From: Bradyrhizobium sp. AS23.2 | GTDB lineage: Bacteria > Pseudomonadota > Alphaproteobacteria > Rhizobiales > Xanthobacteraceae | Reading direction: 5' to 3' | DNA: 64,000 nt | Assembly (NCBI RefSeq): GCF_001908185.1 | Contig: NZ_LGHM01000043.1 | Span: 1-64,000, forward strand | Shown: one piece after another, positions 1 through 8,636 of the stretch | How the letters are laid out: every line of letters begins with the position of its first letter | Position numbering within the stretch: the first letter of the stretch is position 1 | Made by a program: the position numbers and the translations under genes | The notes under the pieces: model-generated | Told to the model about the DNA's origin: nothing | Seen by the model: only the letters and a program-made list of their open reading frames with translations | Database searches by the model: none

Positions 1-57
1 GGCTAGGCGCATCTCATCTGTGTTCGGGGCGGCTGGTCAGCACTCGAGGGTCTTCCC

Positions 58-432
58 ATGGAAGCCGAAGCGAGGCTCGCCGTAAACCAGGCTCGCAGAT
101 ATGACTGCAACGCTGCCAAATTTCCCGGCTTCCTGGCCTCACGCCGCAACTACGACGTCGGACAAGGCATTGATGGGCGCGGACAGTGGCGATCCGGCGT
201 GTTCGAGGCTTCGTGGCGCTCGGGTGGCGCGAGCACTGCCGAACTCGCCGCCCTCACTGCCTTCGCCAATAATCCGGGCCTACAGGTGGTCGAGACCGCG
301 TCCGTCAAGGAATATGGCAGACCGCGCAAAATTCCGGTTGGCGCCGCCATTCATTTCCACGGCAACGATCCTGAGGAGGGACCACTGGTCAGATACACGA
401 CAGCGATCCGGGCTCTGCGCCTGGCAGCGTAG
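58..432 (+). CDS. hypothetical protein (124 aa), doubtful
   Basis: I do not recognise this product. The case for coding is composition: most codons between about 180 and 400 end in G or C, as in the clear genes of this window, and the frame is open for 124 codons. There is no signal peptide, membrane segment or known motif, and no clear Shine-Dalgarno sequence before the ATG. Frames on the opposite strand are shorter and less biased. It may be a remnant of a longer gene, since the surrounding 1.6 kb is full of damaged genes. Confidence 0.3.
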   Translation: MEAEARLAVNQARRYDCNAAKFPGFLASRRNYDVGQGIDGRGQWRSGVFEASWRSGGASTAELAALTAFANNPGLQVVETASVKEYGRPRKIPVGAAIHFHGNDPEEGPLVRYTTAIRALRLAA

Positions 433-525
433 GTAGAGCAATCCAACCAGGCGCTCCTTGCTGGCTGCTATTTCACCATCACCCACGCCGGCTGCAACAG
501 TGGATAGCCGATACCGTTGCCGCGA

Positions 526-746
526 TCAGAGCCGGATTGCTGATCTTCCAGCGAAACAGCACGGGCGCTCATAGACGTCGCGATAGTGGACCTGATCGGT
601 CACTTCCTTGTCCGACAACTTTGCGCGTATCTGCGGACGGGTAATTTCCGGAACTTTCCTGCGACAGCAACGCCGACATCGAGAGCAACGAGACTCCCGA
701 TGCCGGCAAATACCGCGATGAACCGCCCTACGCGTAAGCTCGCCAA
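526..746 (-). pseudogene. possible small exported protein, frame-broken
   Basis: Directly after the small cysteine protein on the same strand, a TTG codon at 746 follows a GAGGGAG ribosome-binding sequence and opens a hydrophobic signal-like stretch (FIAVFAGIGSLVALDVGVA). The frame then becomes implausible. One base inserted near the AGGAAAG codons (about 645-650) would join it to a protein-like stretch (ITRPQIRAKLSDKEVTDQV) that ends at a stop at 526. This suggests a small secreted protein broken by a frameshift, arranged as an operon with its neighbour. The family is unknown and the reconstruction is tentative. Confidence 0.25.
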
Positions 747-756
747 CTTAGCTCCC

Positions 757-937
757 TCATTTCTTGCAGGCCTTGAGGCACATCTGGTACTCGGTCTTGC
801 AGGCTGGTCCGGCGTAATTCATCATACACGCCTTTTTGCTGCTCGGCGCACCCCCTGCAGGACGTTTGAGCCTGAGCGGTCGCGTTCACAGCAAGGACAG
901 CCGTCAATAGAGATAAAGTCAGAACAACGTTTCGCAT
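757..937 (-). pseudogene. small secreted cysteine-containing protein, frameshifted at a G5 tract
   Basis: The ATG at 937 opens a clear signal peptide (MRNVVLTLSLLTAVLAVNAT, then AQAQ). The frame as written ends in unlikely sequence. Removing one G from the five-G tract (plus-strand C at 851-855) gives a 59-residue protein whose mature part has regularly placed cysteines (KKACMMNYAGPACKTEYQMC, then LKACKK) and a stop at 757. That tail is far more protein-like than the uncorrected one. The product would be a short periplasmic or secreted protein of unknown function. A sequencing error is the alternative to a real frameshift. Confidence 0.5.
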
Positions 938-950
938 TCGATCTTTCTCA

Positions 951-1641
951 TCATGAAAGTGCCTGACGCCGCGCGCCTGCGTATCCGGCGCGCGGAATCA
1001 ATCTTGTTTCCCAGCTCTTGGTGCTGGCCGTCTTGTCCAGGGCGGATCGAAGTCCCTTTGCCAGCTTTACCGCGTCGTCATTCGCCCAAAAGTGGAGAAA
1101 GAACAGCCTTGGCTGTTCGTCCAACATATGGCTATGGACCGCCGTCACCTCGATTCCGTTCTCGAGGAGTGCTCTGATCACCGGATTGACCTCGTTGCCG
1201 GTCAGCACGAAATCGCCCGTGATCGCCGCCTTGCCACCCCCAGTCGGTTGGAAGTTGATCGCTTGCGCCACTCCCATCGGGCCTACCGGCGCAATCTGCA
1301 TTCCGCCTTTCGTTCACCGGATCGCGACGCGGCACGGCAAAAGCATACACGCCGCCATTGTTCTGGCCGTTGACGCCGATGATCTTGTCGAGCTGCGCCG
1401 TATCGAGCTCCACGGCAGGTGCCGGACCCGCGGCGGCGACCGTCATTGGCGTCTTGCTGGCGGCCAGAGCATCGTGAATCACACCGGCCATTTTGAGGGG
1501 ATCGCCGTGACCGCTGACATGCATGTAGAATGTCGCCGGGTTCGCGCGGAGCAAGTGGTTGTGGACAGCCGTGATTTCGAGCCCGCCCTCCAGCAGTTTG
1601 GCCATCACCGGCCTCACTTCAGCTTCGAGCAGCACGAGATC
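951..1641 (-). pseudogene. DUF1259 (LppY/LpqO-type) protein, 5' truncated and frameshifted
   Basis: Two consecutive frames encode the two related halves of a DUF1259 protein. The first, from about 1641, reads LEGGLEITAVHNHLL and GDPLKMAGVIHDALA. The second reads QAINFQPTGGGKAAITGDFV, ENGIEVTAVHSHMLDEQPRL and FFLHFWAND. Removing one A from the AAA at 1308-1310 (plus-strand TTT) joins them as DPVNEGGMQIAPVGPMG. About the first 75-100 residues usual for the family are missing: coding starts abruptly at DLVLLEAEV, next to the stop of the upstream gene. The gene is therefore both truncated and frameshifted. In the family the motif ITAxHxHxL is repeated, as seen here. No function is firmly established. 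Confidence 0.8.
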
Positions 1642-1663
1642 GCGAAAACGGCTACACGCTCTC

Positions 1664-2392
1664 TCAATCAGTGGTGGCTGCTACGGTGTAATCTGTGAAA
1701 TACATGTGACTGTCGGCCTTCGACCACAGACCGATCCGGCCAGAAACCGGCTGCGCCAAGGTGTGCTCAAGATAGAGTTTGCCATCGAGATAGCCTTCGA
1801 CCTTCGCACCGTTGATGCGGACCTTGAGCTCATGCCACTGGCGGGTCGGGGTTGGCGTATTCCGTACCCATTTGACCGCGGAACGCTTGCCTTTCTCGAA
1901 CTTCCAAAGGACGACATTGTCCTCCAGACAATTTGCGCGAACGGTCAGGTAGTCGCCATTTGGCTTGAGATTGAAGAGAATCCCCGCCCCCTGATCGATC
2001 CGACCGGACAGGCCTTCAAAACGCACCGAAATCTCACCTCCGCTGAAATTGTCGATCTTCGGCGCGACCGCGTAGGGGTAATAAGCGTAGGCTTGCACGC
2101 GATCGAGAAATTCGGCGTAACGCTCACCGTAGAGCGCACGAGCCTTGTCGGCGATACCTCCCGATGCCTGCCCTTCCTTCCACTGGCGACCATCAACCGT
2201 GAGGACCTTCTTTCCGCTATCCTCCTCGATGCGCCATGTACCGACCACCGGCACGAACGACTTGGGCTCCGCGCCGATCGTTTCACCCGTGAAATCGATC
2301 CTGATTGGCCCGGCAGCGAGGCCAGGCAAAGCCAGTGCGACGAGTCCGACTGCCGCAAACACCGCTGCTGCGCGCTCTTTTCTCGTGCTCAT
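1664..2392 (-). CDS. secreted lectin-like (LamG/DUF1080-type) protein
   Basis: A 242-residue protein with an N-terminal signal peptide (FAAVGLVALALPGLAAGP). The rest reads like a concanavalin A-like jelly-roll domain of the DUF1080 type: GAGILFNLKPNGDYLTVRAN, then RQWHELKVRINGAKVEGYLD, then GRIGLWSKADSHMYFTDYTV. This fold usually binds or cleaves carbohydrates, but I see no catalytic signature. Its ATG overlaps the TGA of the upstream ABC permease in an ATGA arrangement, so translation is probably coupled. It is the third gene of an ATPase-permease-secreted protein cassette and may be its periplasmic partner. Confidence 0.8.
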   Translation of the reverse strand: MSTRKERAAAVFAAVGLVALALPGLAAGPIRIDFTGETIGAEPKSFVPVVGTWRIEEDSGKKVLTVDGRQWKEGQASGGIADKARALYGERYAEFLDRVQAYAYYPYAVAPKIDNFSGGEISVRFEGLSGRIDQGAGILFNLKPNGDYLTVRANCLEDNVVLWKFEKGKRSAVKWVRNTPTPTRQWHELKVRINGAKVEGYLDGKLYLEHTLAQPVSGRIGLWSKADSHMYFTDYTVAATTD

Positions 2393-3741
2393 GACTTAGC
2401 TCCTTTGTCGACGAAACGGGGCCTGATAGCTGGACGGCGGATCCACCACCACGCGAGTGCGATCAGAAGCGGCAATCCAACAAAGAACCAGAGTAGTGTC
2501 GGGTCCGCACTCGCGACCAACGGATAGCCCGGATACTCTTCGCCCGCGCCAGGTGCGGGCGGTTGCGCGCCCGCGAGCGCATACAGTAGCGGCAGTATCT
2601 CTCGCGGGCTCGTCGATCGGCTCACGTCGCTTCGGTTGCCGTAGATGTATTTGATTTGACCATAAGCACCGGGCGAACCCGGCGCGTTCTGCCGCGCGCC
2701 CGCGAGAACAATCGCCACGTCCGGCATGGCCCGCTCGAGCTTGGCCAGAACATTCCGCCGCAGATCGATGTAGCGGGGATCCTCGGGAGCGAGGTTCACA
2801 GTGATGACCAGCGGCAAGCGAAGCGTCGCGAGCAACCGTTCATCGGCTGCAGAGAACGAGTTTCGTCGATCTTCGCTTACGTCTACAGATTTCCTGACCT
2901 GAGTAGCGGCGCCGAGAGCAAGCACGATCATCAAGAGGCAGACTAGGGAGCGCGCGAACTTCGTCCGCCGGTGCGATCCGGGCAGCAACCAGATGATCGT
3001 GAGAGCAGTGAGCCCAGCAATCACGGTGGCTATGCCCAGCACCAGCCCGGCAGAGAGGAGCCCCTCCTCAAACGGCCGCAAGGTCTGCGTGAGCGACAAC
3101 TGTGCAAACCACGCCGACCAGCCGGAGCGGCCCGCGAGCGTAAAGTCGAGCACCCATGAACCGATGGTCACGGCGAGCGCAACGATGGCAGCCGTCGCCG
3201 AATTGTCGGAAATGGTCGCCGCAAACAGCCCGATGCCACCGACCAGCAGACCGTACAGCAAGTGACCAAAGAGGAGGTTCAGTGTCTCTGGCGCGGCGAG
3301 ATGGCCACCCAGGATGATCCACAGCGCGAGCGCGGAAAGCGCTGGGATGCTCACCAGAAGCCAACCCGTAAGCACAGCGCATAGTTTTGCCAGGACAAGC
3401 GTCGAGCGTCGGTACGGCAACTGTATGAGCAGGCGCAATGCGCCAGTTTCCTTCTCCTGACCCAAGACCCGAATTGCCACGAAGGGAAACAACAATGTCA
3501 CCGCCACATAGAACGAGCCGAATGTCGGAACGAGGATTCCATCAAGCGGTGACAGGCTTCTCGCCAGAACTGGCGACTGCAGGGCAGCGGCACTTGACTC
3601 GCTGTAGAGCGCCACTGCCTGGACGAAGCTGTATCCGACGAGCGGACAGACCAACAGCGACATGGTCCAAAGTGCTCGCCCGGCCGAGATCTCGCGGAGC
3701 TCCTTTGCGAGCAGCGGAACGATCGGTGCGGTAGGTCGCAC
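2389..3741 (-). CDS. ABC-2 type transporter permease (GldF/GldG-like)
   Basis: A 450-residue membrane protein with about six hydrophobic segments in the N-terminal half. EKETGALRLLIQLPYRRS after the second segment is typical of ABC-2 permeases. It then has a soluble stretch (LRLPLVITVNLAPEDPRYID) and a last membrane segment near the C-terminus (LLWFFVGLPLLIALAWWW). This layout resembles permeases of the gliding or uncharacterised export type with an extracytoplasmic domain. I choose the GTG at 3741, seven bases after the ATPase stop, rather than the longer upstream frame, which would overlap the ATPase. It probably pairs with that ATPase to form an exporter of unknown substrate. Confidence 0.85.
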   Translation of the reverse strand: MRPTAPIVPLLAKELREISAGRALWTMSLLVCPLVGYSFVQAVALYSESSAAALQSPVLARSLSPLDGILVPTFGSFYVAVTLLFPFVAIRVLGQEKETGALRLLIQLPYRRSTLVLAKLCAVLTGWLLVSIPALSALALWIILGGHLAAPETLNLLFGHLLYGLLVGGIGLFAATISDNSATAAIVALAVTIGSWVLDFTLAGRSGWSAWFAQLSLTQTLRPFEEGLLSAGLVLGIATVIAGLTALTIIWLLPGSHRRTKFARSLVCLLMIVLALGAATQVRKSVDVSEDRRNSFSAADERLLATLRLPLVITVNLAPEDPRYIDLRRNVLAKLERAMPDVAIVLAGARQNAPGSPGAYGQIKYIYGNRSDVSRSTSPREILPLLYALAGAQPPAPGAGEEYPGYPLVASADPTLLWFFVGLPLLIALAWWWIRRPAIRPRFVDKGAKS

Positions 3742-3748
3742 GTATGCC

Positions 3749-4495
3749 TCACGTGAGCGCAAGGAAGATATCCTCCAGCGATCCGTTCGGCAGTCCTGTC
3801 TGCGCACGGAGTTCGGCGAGTTCTCCGGCTCCCCGCACCTGCCCCGCTGAGAGCAGGATGACGCGGTCACAGATCCGTTCGGCGTCTCGCAACTGATGAA
3901 TCGAGAGTATCAGCGTGCGTCCGCGCGCTGTCTGGCGGCGCAATACGCCCATGACGTCGCGTGTTTGCCGCAAGTCAAACCCGTCAAACGGTTCGTCCAT
4001 CAGCAACAGGTCATGCGGCGCAAGCAATCCGATGGTCAGCATCAGGCGTCGGGCGTAGCCCTTTGACAGCGAGTGCACGCGCTTTCGCAGCACCGGCTTT
4101 AGCCCGAGCGCTTCGATAGCCGACTTGATATCTGCGTCTGACCGCCGAAAAACGTTGCCGACAAACGACACGACCTGCAGCGCCGACTGATCTTGATATG
4201 GACGAACGCCATCAGGCAGGTAGAACATGACGTCCCGTCGACAACCCACGCGTAACGGCTCTCCGCGCCAAAAGACGTCGCCGGAATTCACTGGCAGAAG
4301 TCCGGCAACGCCTTCCAGCAGCGTTGTCTTGCCAGCGCCATTCGGACCGATGATACCCAGGATTTCGCCCGCGACGGCAGAGAACGTCACACCGTCGATG
4401 GCGGCGCCCCCGCTTCCATAGCGCTTGGTCAGGTTTTTCACCCCCAGCAAAGGTGCTGAACGATCTGGCAAAAACCTGTCGTTGACGGTTGACAT
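3749..4495 (-). CDS. ABC transporter ATP-binding protein
   Basis: A 248-residue single-domain ABC ATPase. Walker A is GPNGAGKTT at residues 50-58. The signature is the non-canonical LSKGYARR instead of LSGGQ, Walker B is LLLMDEPFDGFD, and the switch histidine is in LILSIHQL. The CcmA/YhaQ-like N-terminus and lone ABC domain fit ABC-2 exporters. The start at 4495 (MSTVNDRF) has GAAGGACG upstream and is preferred over an in-frame ATG 14 codons earlier. It is the first gene of a three-gene cassette and should energise the permease that follows. Confidence 0.9.
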   Translation of the reverse strand: MSTVNDRFLPDRSAPLLGVKNLTKRYGSGGAAIDGVTFSAVAGEILGIIGPNGAGKTTLLEGVAGLLPVNSGDVFWRGEPLRVGCRRDVMFYLPDGVRPYQDQSALQVVSFVGNVFRRSDADIKSAIEALGLKPVLRKRVHSLSKGYARRLMLTIGLLAPHDLLLMDEPFDGFDLRQTRDVMGVLRRQTARGRTLILSIHQLRDAERICDRVILLSAGQVRGAGELAELRAQTGLPNGSLEDIFLALT

Positions 4496-4745
4496 GCTGC
4501 GTCCTTCTCGGAAACTCCGGACGCGATACTTGGGCATGTCGCCTCATGGGGAGATCGCCGTCCCCATGGCCGTGAGTTTGCCAAAGCGGAATTGCTTGTC
4601 AATTCGGAACCAGCAACACCGATGCCTGCCAACTCCGCCGGCCATTCACTTCAGTTTGATCAAGCCACCCTGCACGCAGCTCTCTGCAGCGGCACCCCGC
4701 TGGGCAATCACTGACCCCTCGCATAAAGTCCGCCTACTGCCGATT

Positions 4746-5073
4746 TCAACGGTTCTCGTCACGTTCAGGATGCGCTTTCCAGTCACGGCCGACCGTTTGA
4801 TGGTCCTCGTCAGGCTTAACAGCGGACCGTTCGCGCTCGCCAGCGGTTCGGCTGGCATTTTCTTCAGCCTTCCAGTCGCGTCCAATCTGAACGTTCTCAC
4901 CTCGCCCCCCGCTCCTGGTCGCGAGACTGGTCTGATTGCTGCGGCGTTCGGTCTGGCTGCACCGGAGCAGACTGCCCCTGCTTGTAAGTTTTGGCCACCC
5001 CAGAATCTTCGGCCGATGCGGGGGCCAACGCAAAGGACAACGATATTGCCATTGCTAATGCAAGGAGTCGCAT
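4746..5073 (-). pseudogene. small exported protein with two GRDWKA motifs, frameshifted at a G6 tract
   Basis: The ATG at 5073 follows AGAGGAGAG and opens a signal peptide (LLALAMAISLSFALAPASAE). The written frame stops after DQERGAR. Deleting one G from the six-G tract (plus-strand C at 4905-4910) gives a continuous 108-residue protein that ends at 4746. Its C-terminal half carries IGRDWKAEEN and VGRDWKAHPERD, a short internal repeat in a charged, probably disordered periplasmic protein. The restored length is in frame from start to stop, which supports the reconstruction. Function is unknown. Confidence 0.55.
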
Positions 5074-5438
5074 GATCTCTCCTCTCCGTTCCATAAACAC
5101 TAACGGTGCGGGCCATTTTTGGTTCGGAGAGGAGCACTAGGACGCGGCTGCAGACCGAGAACGCAATGATAGCACCGTTCAAACACCGCTTCTGAGACTG
5201 CGAAGAGGATACAGAGCTTCGGTGCCGCGTGATCTGAGAAGTAGATTCTCCGCCATCCGCCGGAGTTCGCGTTTTTACACAGCCAGGGTCAAAGGCGGCC
5301 GTCATAGCGGTCGCGCACCCATTTTCGACGGATCTCTGAAAGGACGCGCACGAGCGCAAATTGCGGTCCCGCTCTTCGGAACAGAGAACCCCTTACTGTT
5401 GTTCAATCGTCCGAGGGCCTAACGCGAGGAGAACGGCT
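5074..5438. other. divergent intergenic region, no gene seen
   Basis: These 365 bases separate two small exported-protein genes that point away from each other, so both promoters should lie here. I see no convincing open frame, hairpin or repeat. A short open frame on the plus strand (5222-5422) has no ribosome-binding site and mixed composition. Confidence 0.5.
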
Positions 5439-5861
5439 ATGATTGCTGCCAACAAACTTACGGTCTTGGCCGCGGTACTTGCCTTCAGTGCCGGCTCCGC
5501 CATTGCCGGTCCCTGCAACACTGCAAGCCGCGATGCGGGCTCTGGCAATGTACATGGCTATACCGGACAGACCACAGGTTCCGCAGCGGCAAACTCGAAG
5601 GAACATTCACCAACAGCCGCAATGAACAAGGCAACGGAAGGTGCTGCAACATCATCAGAAGATGCGCAACGCCAGATGCAGGGCCAGTCTACCGCTGCCG
5701 AGCAATCCCGGGAGACCAAGCCCGCACCCTCGGGGCAGCCACACAAAACGACGATGGGCACGCCCGACCGAACCCAGCCCGCGCCCTCCGAGCAATCAGA
5801 GAAGATGACTGCTGGTGCGGCTCAGCCCGCGCCCTCCGAAAAGAAGCCCGGTGATTGCTAG
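5439..5861 (+). CDS. exported low-complexity protein with PAPSEQ repeats
   Basis: A 140-residue protein. The ATG at 5439 sits after GAGGAGAACG, so the longer upstream extension is rejected. A signal peptide (LTVLAAVLAFSAGSAIAGP) is followed by a Ser/Thr/Ala/Gln-rich tail with repeated proline motifs (KPAPSGQP, QPAPSEQSEK, QPAPSEKK) and a cysteine at each end of the mature chain. The mature part looks disordered. Similar small exported proteins are common in Bradyrhizobium, without assigned function. It is divergent from the GRDWKA protein, which has a related style of composition. Confidence 0.7.
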   Translation: MIAANKLTVLAAVLAFSAGSAIAGPCNTASRDAGSGNVHGYTGQTTGSAAANSKEHSPTAAMNKATEGAATSSEDAQRQMQGQSTAAEQSRETKPAPSGQPHKTTMGTPDRTQPAPSEQSEKMTAGAAQPAPSEKKPGDC

Positions 5862-6021
5862 TAGGCGAAAAGGAAATTCGCTGGGTTGCCGAGGATTCTC
5901 TTTGGACAGAAACTGTTCCGGCTTCCAATCCTGATGGCCCCACACAGGGGTGAGTGCCGTACCTTCTGCCTCGCAGATCGCCGCAAGCACGAACAACCGA
6001 GGTTCGCCTAGGAACATTCGG

Positions 6022-6963
6022 TTAGCCTGACCGCGGCTTCGCCTTGGAAGTCCTGGCGAGCGATTTGAGCTGGCGCAGGTCGTTCGACGCCTCGGCGAGT
6101 AGCCATTCGCGAAACGTTGCGATCTTCGGCAGCGCCGCGGTCGCCTTCGGGCAAACGATCCAATAGGTCTTCGACACCGGGGACGATTCCGGGAAGGCCA
6201 TCACAAGCCGGCCATTGATCAGGTCCCAAGCCGCCAATGTGGTGCGCGCAAGTGCAATGCCCTGCCCATTGATTGCGGCATCGATCACCATGCTGGCCCG
6301 ATTGAGGACCGGCCCGTGGATGACGCCAGCGTCATCTATGCCAATGCCGCGCAACCACTTCTCCCAGTCGGCGCGGCTGTCGAGATGGATCAAGGGAAAC
6401 CTCAGGATGCCCCCAACTCTGTCGAGACGGCGGCGACCCGACAGGAGTTTTGGACTGCACACGGCAAAAAGGCGCTCGTTGCTGAGCCTGACAGCGTCTA
6501 GGCCCGGCCAATTGCCATCGCCATGACGCACAGCAAGATCAACTTCCTCGCGCGCGAAATCGACGTGATGCAGGGTTGCGGAAACACGAAGGTCGATTCC
6601 CGTATGAGCCTCGGCAAAATGGCCCAGCCGATGGACCAACCATTTGGCTGCGAAATCCGGTGAGGTACTGACTGTGAGAACGCCCGCGCTTTGCCGCTGC
6701 AGCAGACGCTCCGTGCCGGCGGCAATACGATCGAGCGCATCGCGCACGACAGCGAGATAGTCACGCCCTGCCTCGGTGATGATCAGCCGCTGGCGTTCAC
6801 GATTGAACAGCTTGATCGCCAGCTCAGTTTCCAGCGCCTTCACCTGATGGCTGACCGCCCCTTGGGTAACGCACAGCTCCTCCCCAGCGCGTGTAAAACT
6901 TTCATGCCGGGCTGCCGCCTCGAAGGCCTTCAACGCATTCAGTGGCGGTAAACGCGGGCGCAT
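6022..6963 (-). CDS. LysR-family transcriptional regulator (GcvA-like)
   Basis: A 313-residue LysR-type regulator. An N-terminal winged helix-turn-helix spans residues 1-65 (LKAFEAAARHESFTRAGEEL, then VTQGAVSHQVKALE), followed by a periplasmic-binding-like effector domain. The opening PPLNALKAFEAAARH is typical of the GcvA subgroup. It is transcribed away from the DUF1127 and glutathione S-transferase genes, with 127 bases between, the usual layout for a LysR regulator and its target. The effector is unknown. Control of the neighbouring pair is inference. Confidence 0.9.
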   Translation of the reverse strand: MRPRLPPLNALKAFEAAARHESFTRAGEELCVTQGAVSHQVKALETELAIKLFNRERQRLIITEAGRDYLAVVRDALDRIAAGTERLLQRQSAGVLTVSTSPDFAAKWLVHRLGHFAEAHTGIDLRVSATLHHVDFAREEVDLAVRHGDGNWPGLDAVRLSNERLFAVCSPKLLSGRRRLDRVGGILRFPLIHLDSRADWEKWLRGIGIDDAGVIHGPVLNRASMVIDAAINGQGIALARTTLAAWDLINGRLVMAFPESSPVSKTYWIVCPKATAALPKIATFREWLLAEASNDLRQLKSLARTSKAKPRSG

Positions 6964-7090
6964 CGCTGTGCTTCCCAGGAGTTCATTAGAAAAATTGGGG
7001 CAGGCCCGAGAAACGATGCTTTGCGGGCTTTGCCCGGCCGGCCGTATGGAGGCAACGGCAACTCGAAATCATGGGTTTAGGAGCGGTTCG

Positions 7091-7327
7091 ATGTCAACGC
7101 TTTTTGCTAACAGCGAGCGTCTTCCCCGGCCTTGGCGCAGAACGACGTCCGAGGGTCATCAAACGAGTTCATGGTCGGCTCTGTTCGACCGATTGCTCGC
7201 TTGCAGCGAGCGGATGCACCAGCGCGCCGGTCTGCGGGCCATCGCTGATGACCCACACCTGCTTGCCGACCTCGGGCTCACCCGCGAAGAGGCCCTCGAG
7301 CAGGCCGATACGCCGTTCTGGCGATGA
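7091..7327 (+). CDS. DUF1127 domain protein
   Basis: A 78-residue protein. The ATG at 7091 is preceded by TAGGAGCGGTTCG. The C-terminal half has the short helical DUF1127 pattern (HQRAGLRAIADDPHLLADLG, then LTREEALEQ): an arginine-containing helix, DPxLLADLGL and a final acidic helix. DUF1127 proteins are small, often stress- or RNA-related regulators in alphaproteobacteria; the role here is unknown. It lies 47 bases before the glutathione S-transferase and probably shares its promoter opposite the LysR gene. Confidence 0.75.
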   Translation: MSTLFANSERLPRPWRRTTSEGHQTSSWSALFDRLLACSERMHQRAGLRAIADDPHLLADLGLTREEALEQADTPFWR

Positions 7328-7374
7328 TGCGCCCGGCCCGACTGGATTGATCGATTTTGACTGGAGATAGTCAG

Positions 7375-8067
7375 ATGTCAGAGCCCATCGTCTACGGCTT
7401 TCCGCGCAGTACGTTCGTCAACATCGTCCGGCTGGTCCTCACCCACAAGGACATCGCCTACAGGTTCGAGGACCTCGAACCGGTGATGGGCAAACCCGAA
7501 CATCTCTCACTGCATCCCTTCAACCGGGTTCCGATCTTCAGGCACGGGGACTTCATTCTGTATGAGACCAGCGCGATCGTCTCGTACATTGATGAGGAGT
7601 TCGAGGGGCCGCGCCTCACTCCGCAAGACCCGAGATCGCGAGCGCGCATGAACCAATGGATCAGCGTGGTCAATTCCTACGTCTACCCTTACATGATCTA
7701 TCACGTGACGCATGAGCGTCTGGTCTTTCCGGAGCTTGGGATCGCTTCCGACGAAAAGGTGGTGTCGCACGCGCTGCCCAAGGTGGAGCTCGCGCTTTCG
7801 GTGATCGAGCGCGAACTCACCCATGGCGGGCAGTATCTCATCGGATCAGAGCTCACCCTTGCCGATTTCTACTTGCTGCCCTCCACGTTTGCCTTCGGCC
7901 TGACCGACGAAGGCCAATCTCTGTACCGGAAATTTCCGGCCTTCTGTCGCTGGCGCGCTTTAATGGAGGATCTACCGACGACCCGAAAGATGCGAGCGAG
8001 CCTGCCGCCGCGCGAACCCATATGGCATGCGCGCGAATGGGCCAATTCGCACCGACCGAAATACTGA
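7375..8067 (+). CDS. glutathione S-transferase family protein
   Basis: A 230-residue protein with a thioredoxin-like N-terminal domain (YGFPRSTFVNIVRLVLTHKD; NRVPIFRHGDFILYETSAIV with the cis-proline of the family) and an all-helical C-terminal domain containing LTLADFYLLPS, the usual N-capping motif. The start at 7375 has GGAGATAG upstream. It should conjugate glutathione to electrophiles in the cytosol or carry out a related thiol reaction. The substrate cannot be read from sequence. It is the second gene of the unit divergent from the LysR regulator. Confidence 0.9.
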   Translation: MSEPIVYGFPRSTFVNIVRLVLTHKDIAYRFEDLEPVMGKPEHLSLHPFNRVPIFRHGDFILYETSAIVSYIDEEFEGPRLTPQDPRSRARMNQWISVVNSYVYPYMIYHVTHERLVFPELGIASDEKVVSHALPKVELALSVIERELTHGGQYLIGSELTLADFYLLPSTFAFGLTDEGQSLYRKFPAFCRWRALMEDLPTTRKMRASLPPREPIWHAREWANSHRPKY

Positions 8068-8123
8068 GGGGCGGCATAACAGAAGTTGTTACGGAAGGCG
8101 CCAGCAATGCAGTTTCTCGAACG

Positions 8124-8354
8124 TTACTGCCGTTCCTTGACTTGGCCACTGCTGACGACGAGCGATACATCCTTACCGTTTTTCGTTGCCTTAACGGCGA
8201 TGCCTTCGGCCGTAGATTTGATGTCCCGGATGTTCGTGTAGCCCGCGGATTGCAGCTTGGCTGTGAGCTCCTCCTGGGTGAGCGCATGGGCTGGCGTGAT
8301 GAAGACGAATGCTAGGGAGCAGAGCAAAACCTGAAAGAGTGTTCGGGCCGACAT
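8124..8354 (-). CDS. small exported PepSY-like protein
   Basis: A 76-residue protein. The start at 8354 has AGGGAAATGTC before it, and the longer upstream frame is rejected. A signal peptide (LFQVLLCSLAFVFITPAHA) precedes one compact domain (LTQEELTAKLQSAGYTNIRD, then IKSTAEGIAVKATKNGKDVS). That beta-alpha-beta pattern is like single PepSY domains, which act as small periplasmic inhibitor or binding modules. It stands alone, convergent with the GST gene. The family call is by pattern only. Confidence 0.7.
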   Translation of the reverse strand: MSARTLFQVLLCSLAFVFITPAHALTQEELTAKLQSAGYTNIRDIKSTAEGIAVKATKNGKDVSLVVSSGQVKERQ

Positions 8355-8636
8355 GACATTTCCCTGCGATATTTGGTAGGTGACTGACTTATCAGTCTGG
8401 ACCGCAACGCCTGTTCGACGGAGCAGTTCCGGGATCACAATATAGGCCCCGATGTATGATCGGTTTGACGAGGAACCGATTCCAGCCAAGTCACGGTGAA
8501 TGAGTCACGGCCCGCATTGAACGCCGATTGAGCTTTCTCGGCGTTCGTACTAGTGTGCGCTTTGGGGACGTAGCAGCCTCCCCGTCAAGTGGGTCTTCCC
8601 ATGCAAGGGCTGTTCGCTTTGTTATGGAGCGAACAC

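Noticed and set aside
1559..2527. 322-codon plus-strand frame at 1.6-2.5 kb
   Set aside because: Opposite the lectin-like gene, which has a signal peptide and domain; the plus frame has neither.
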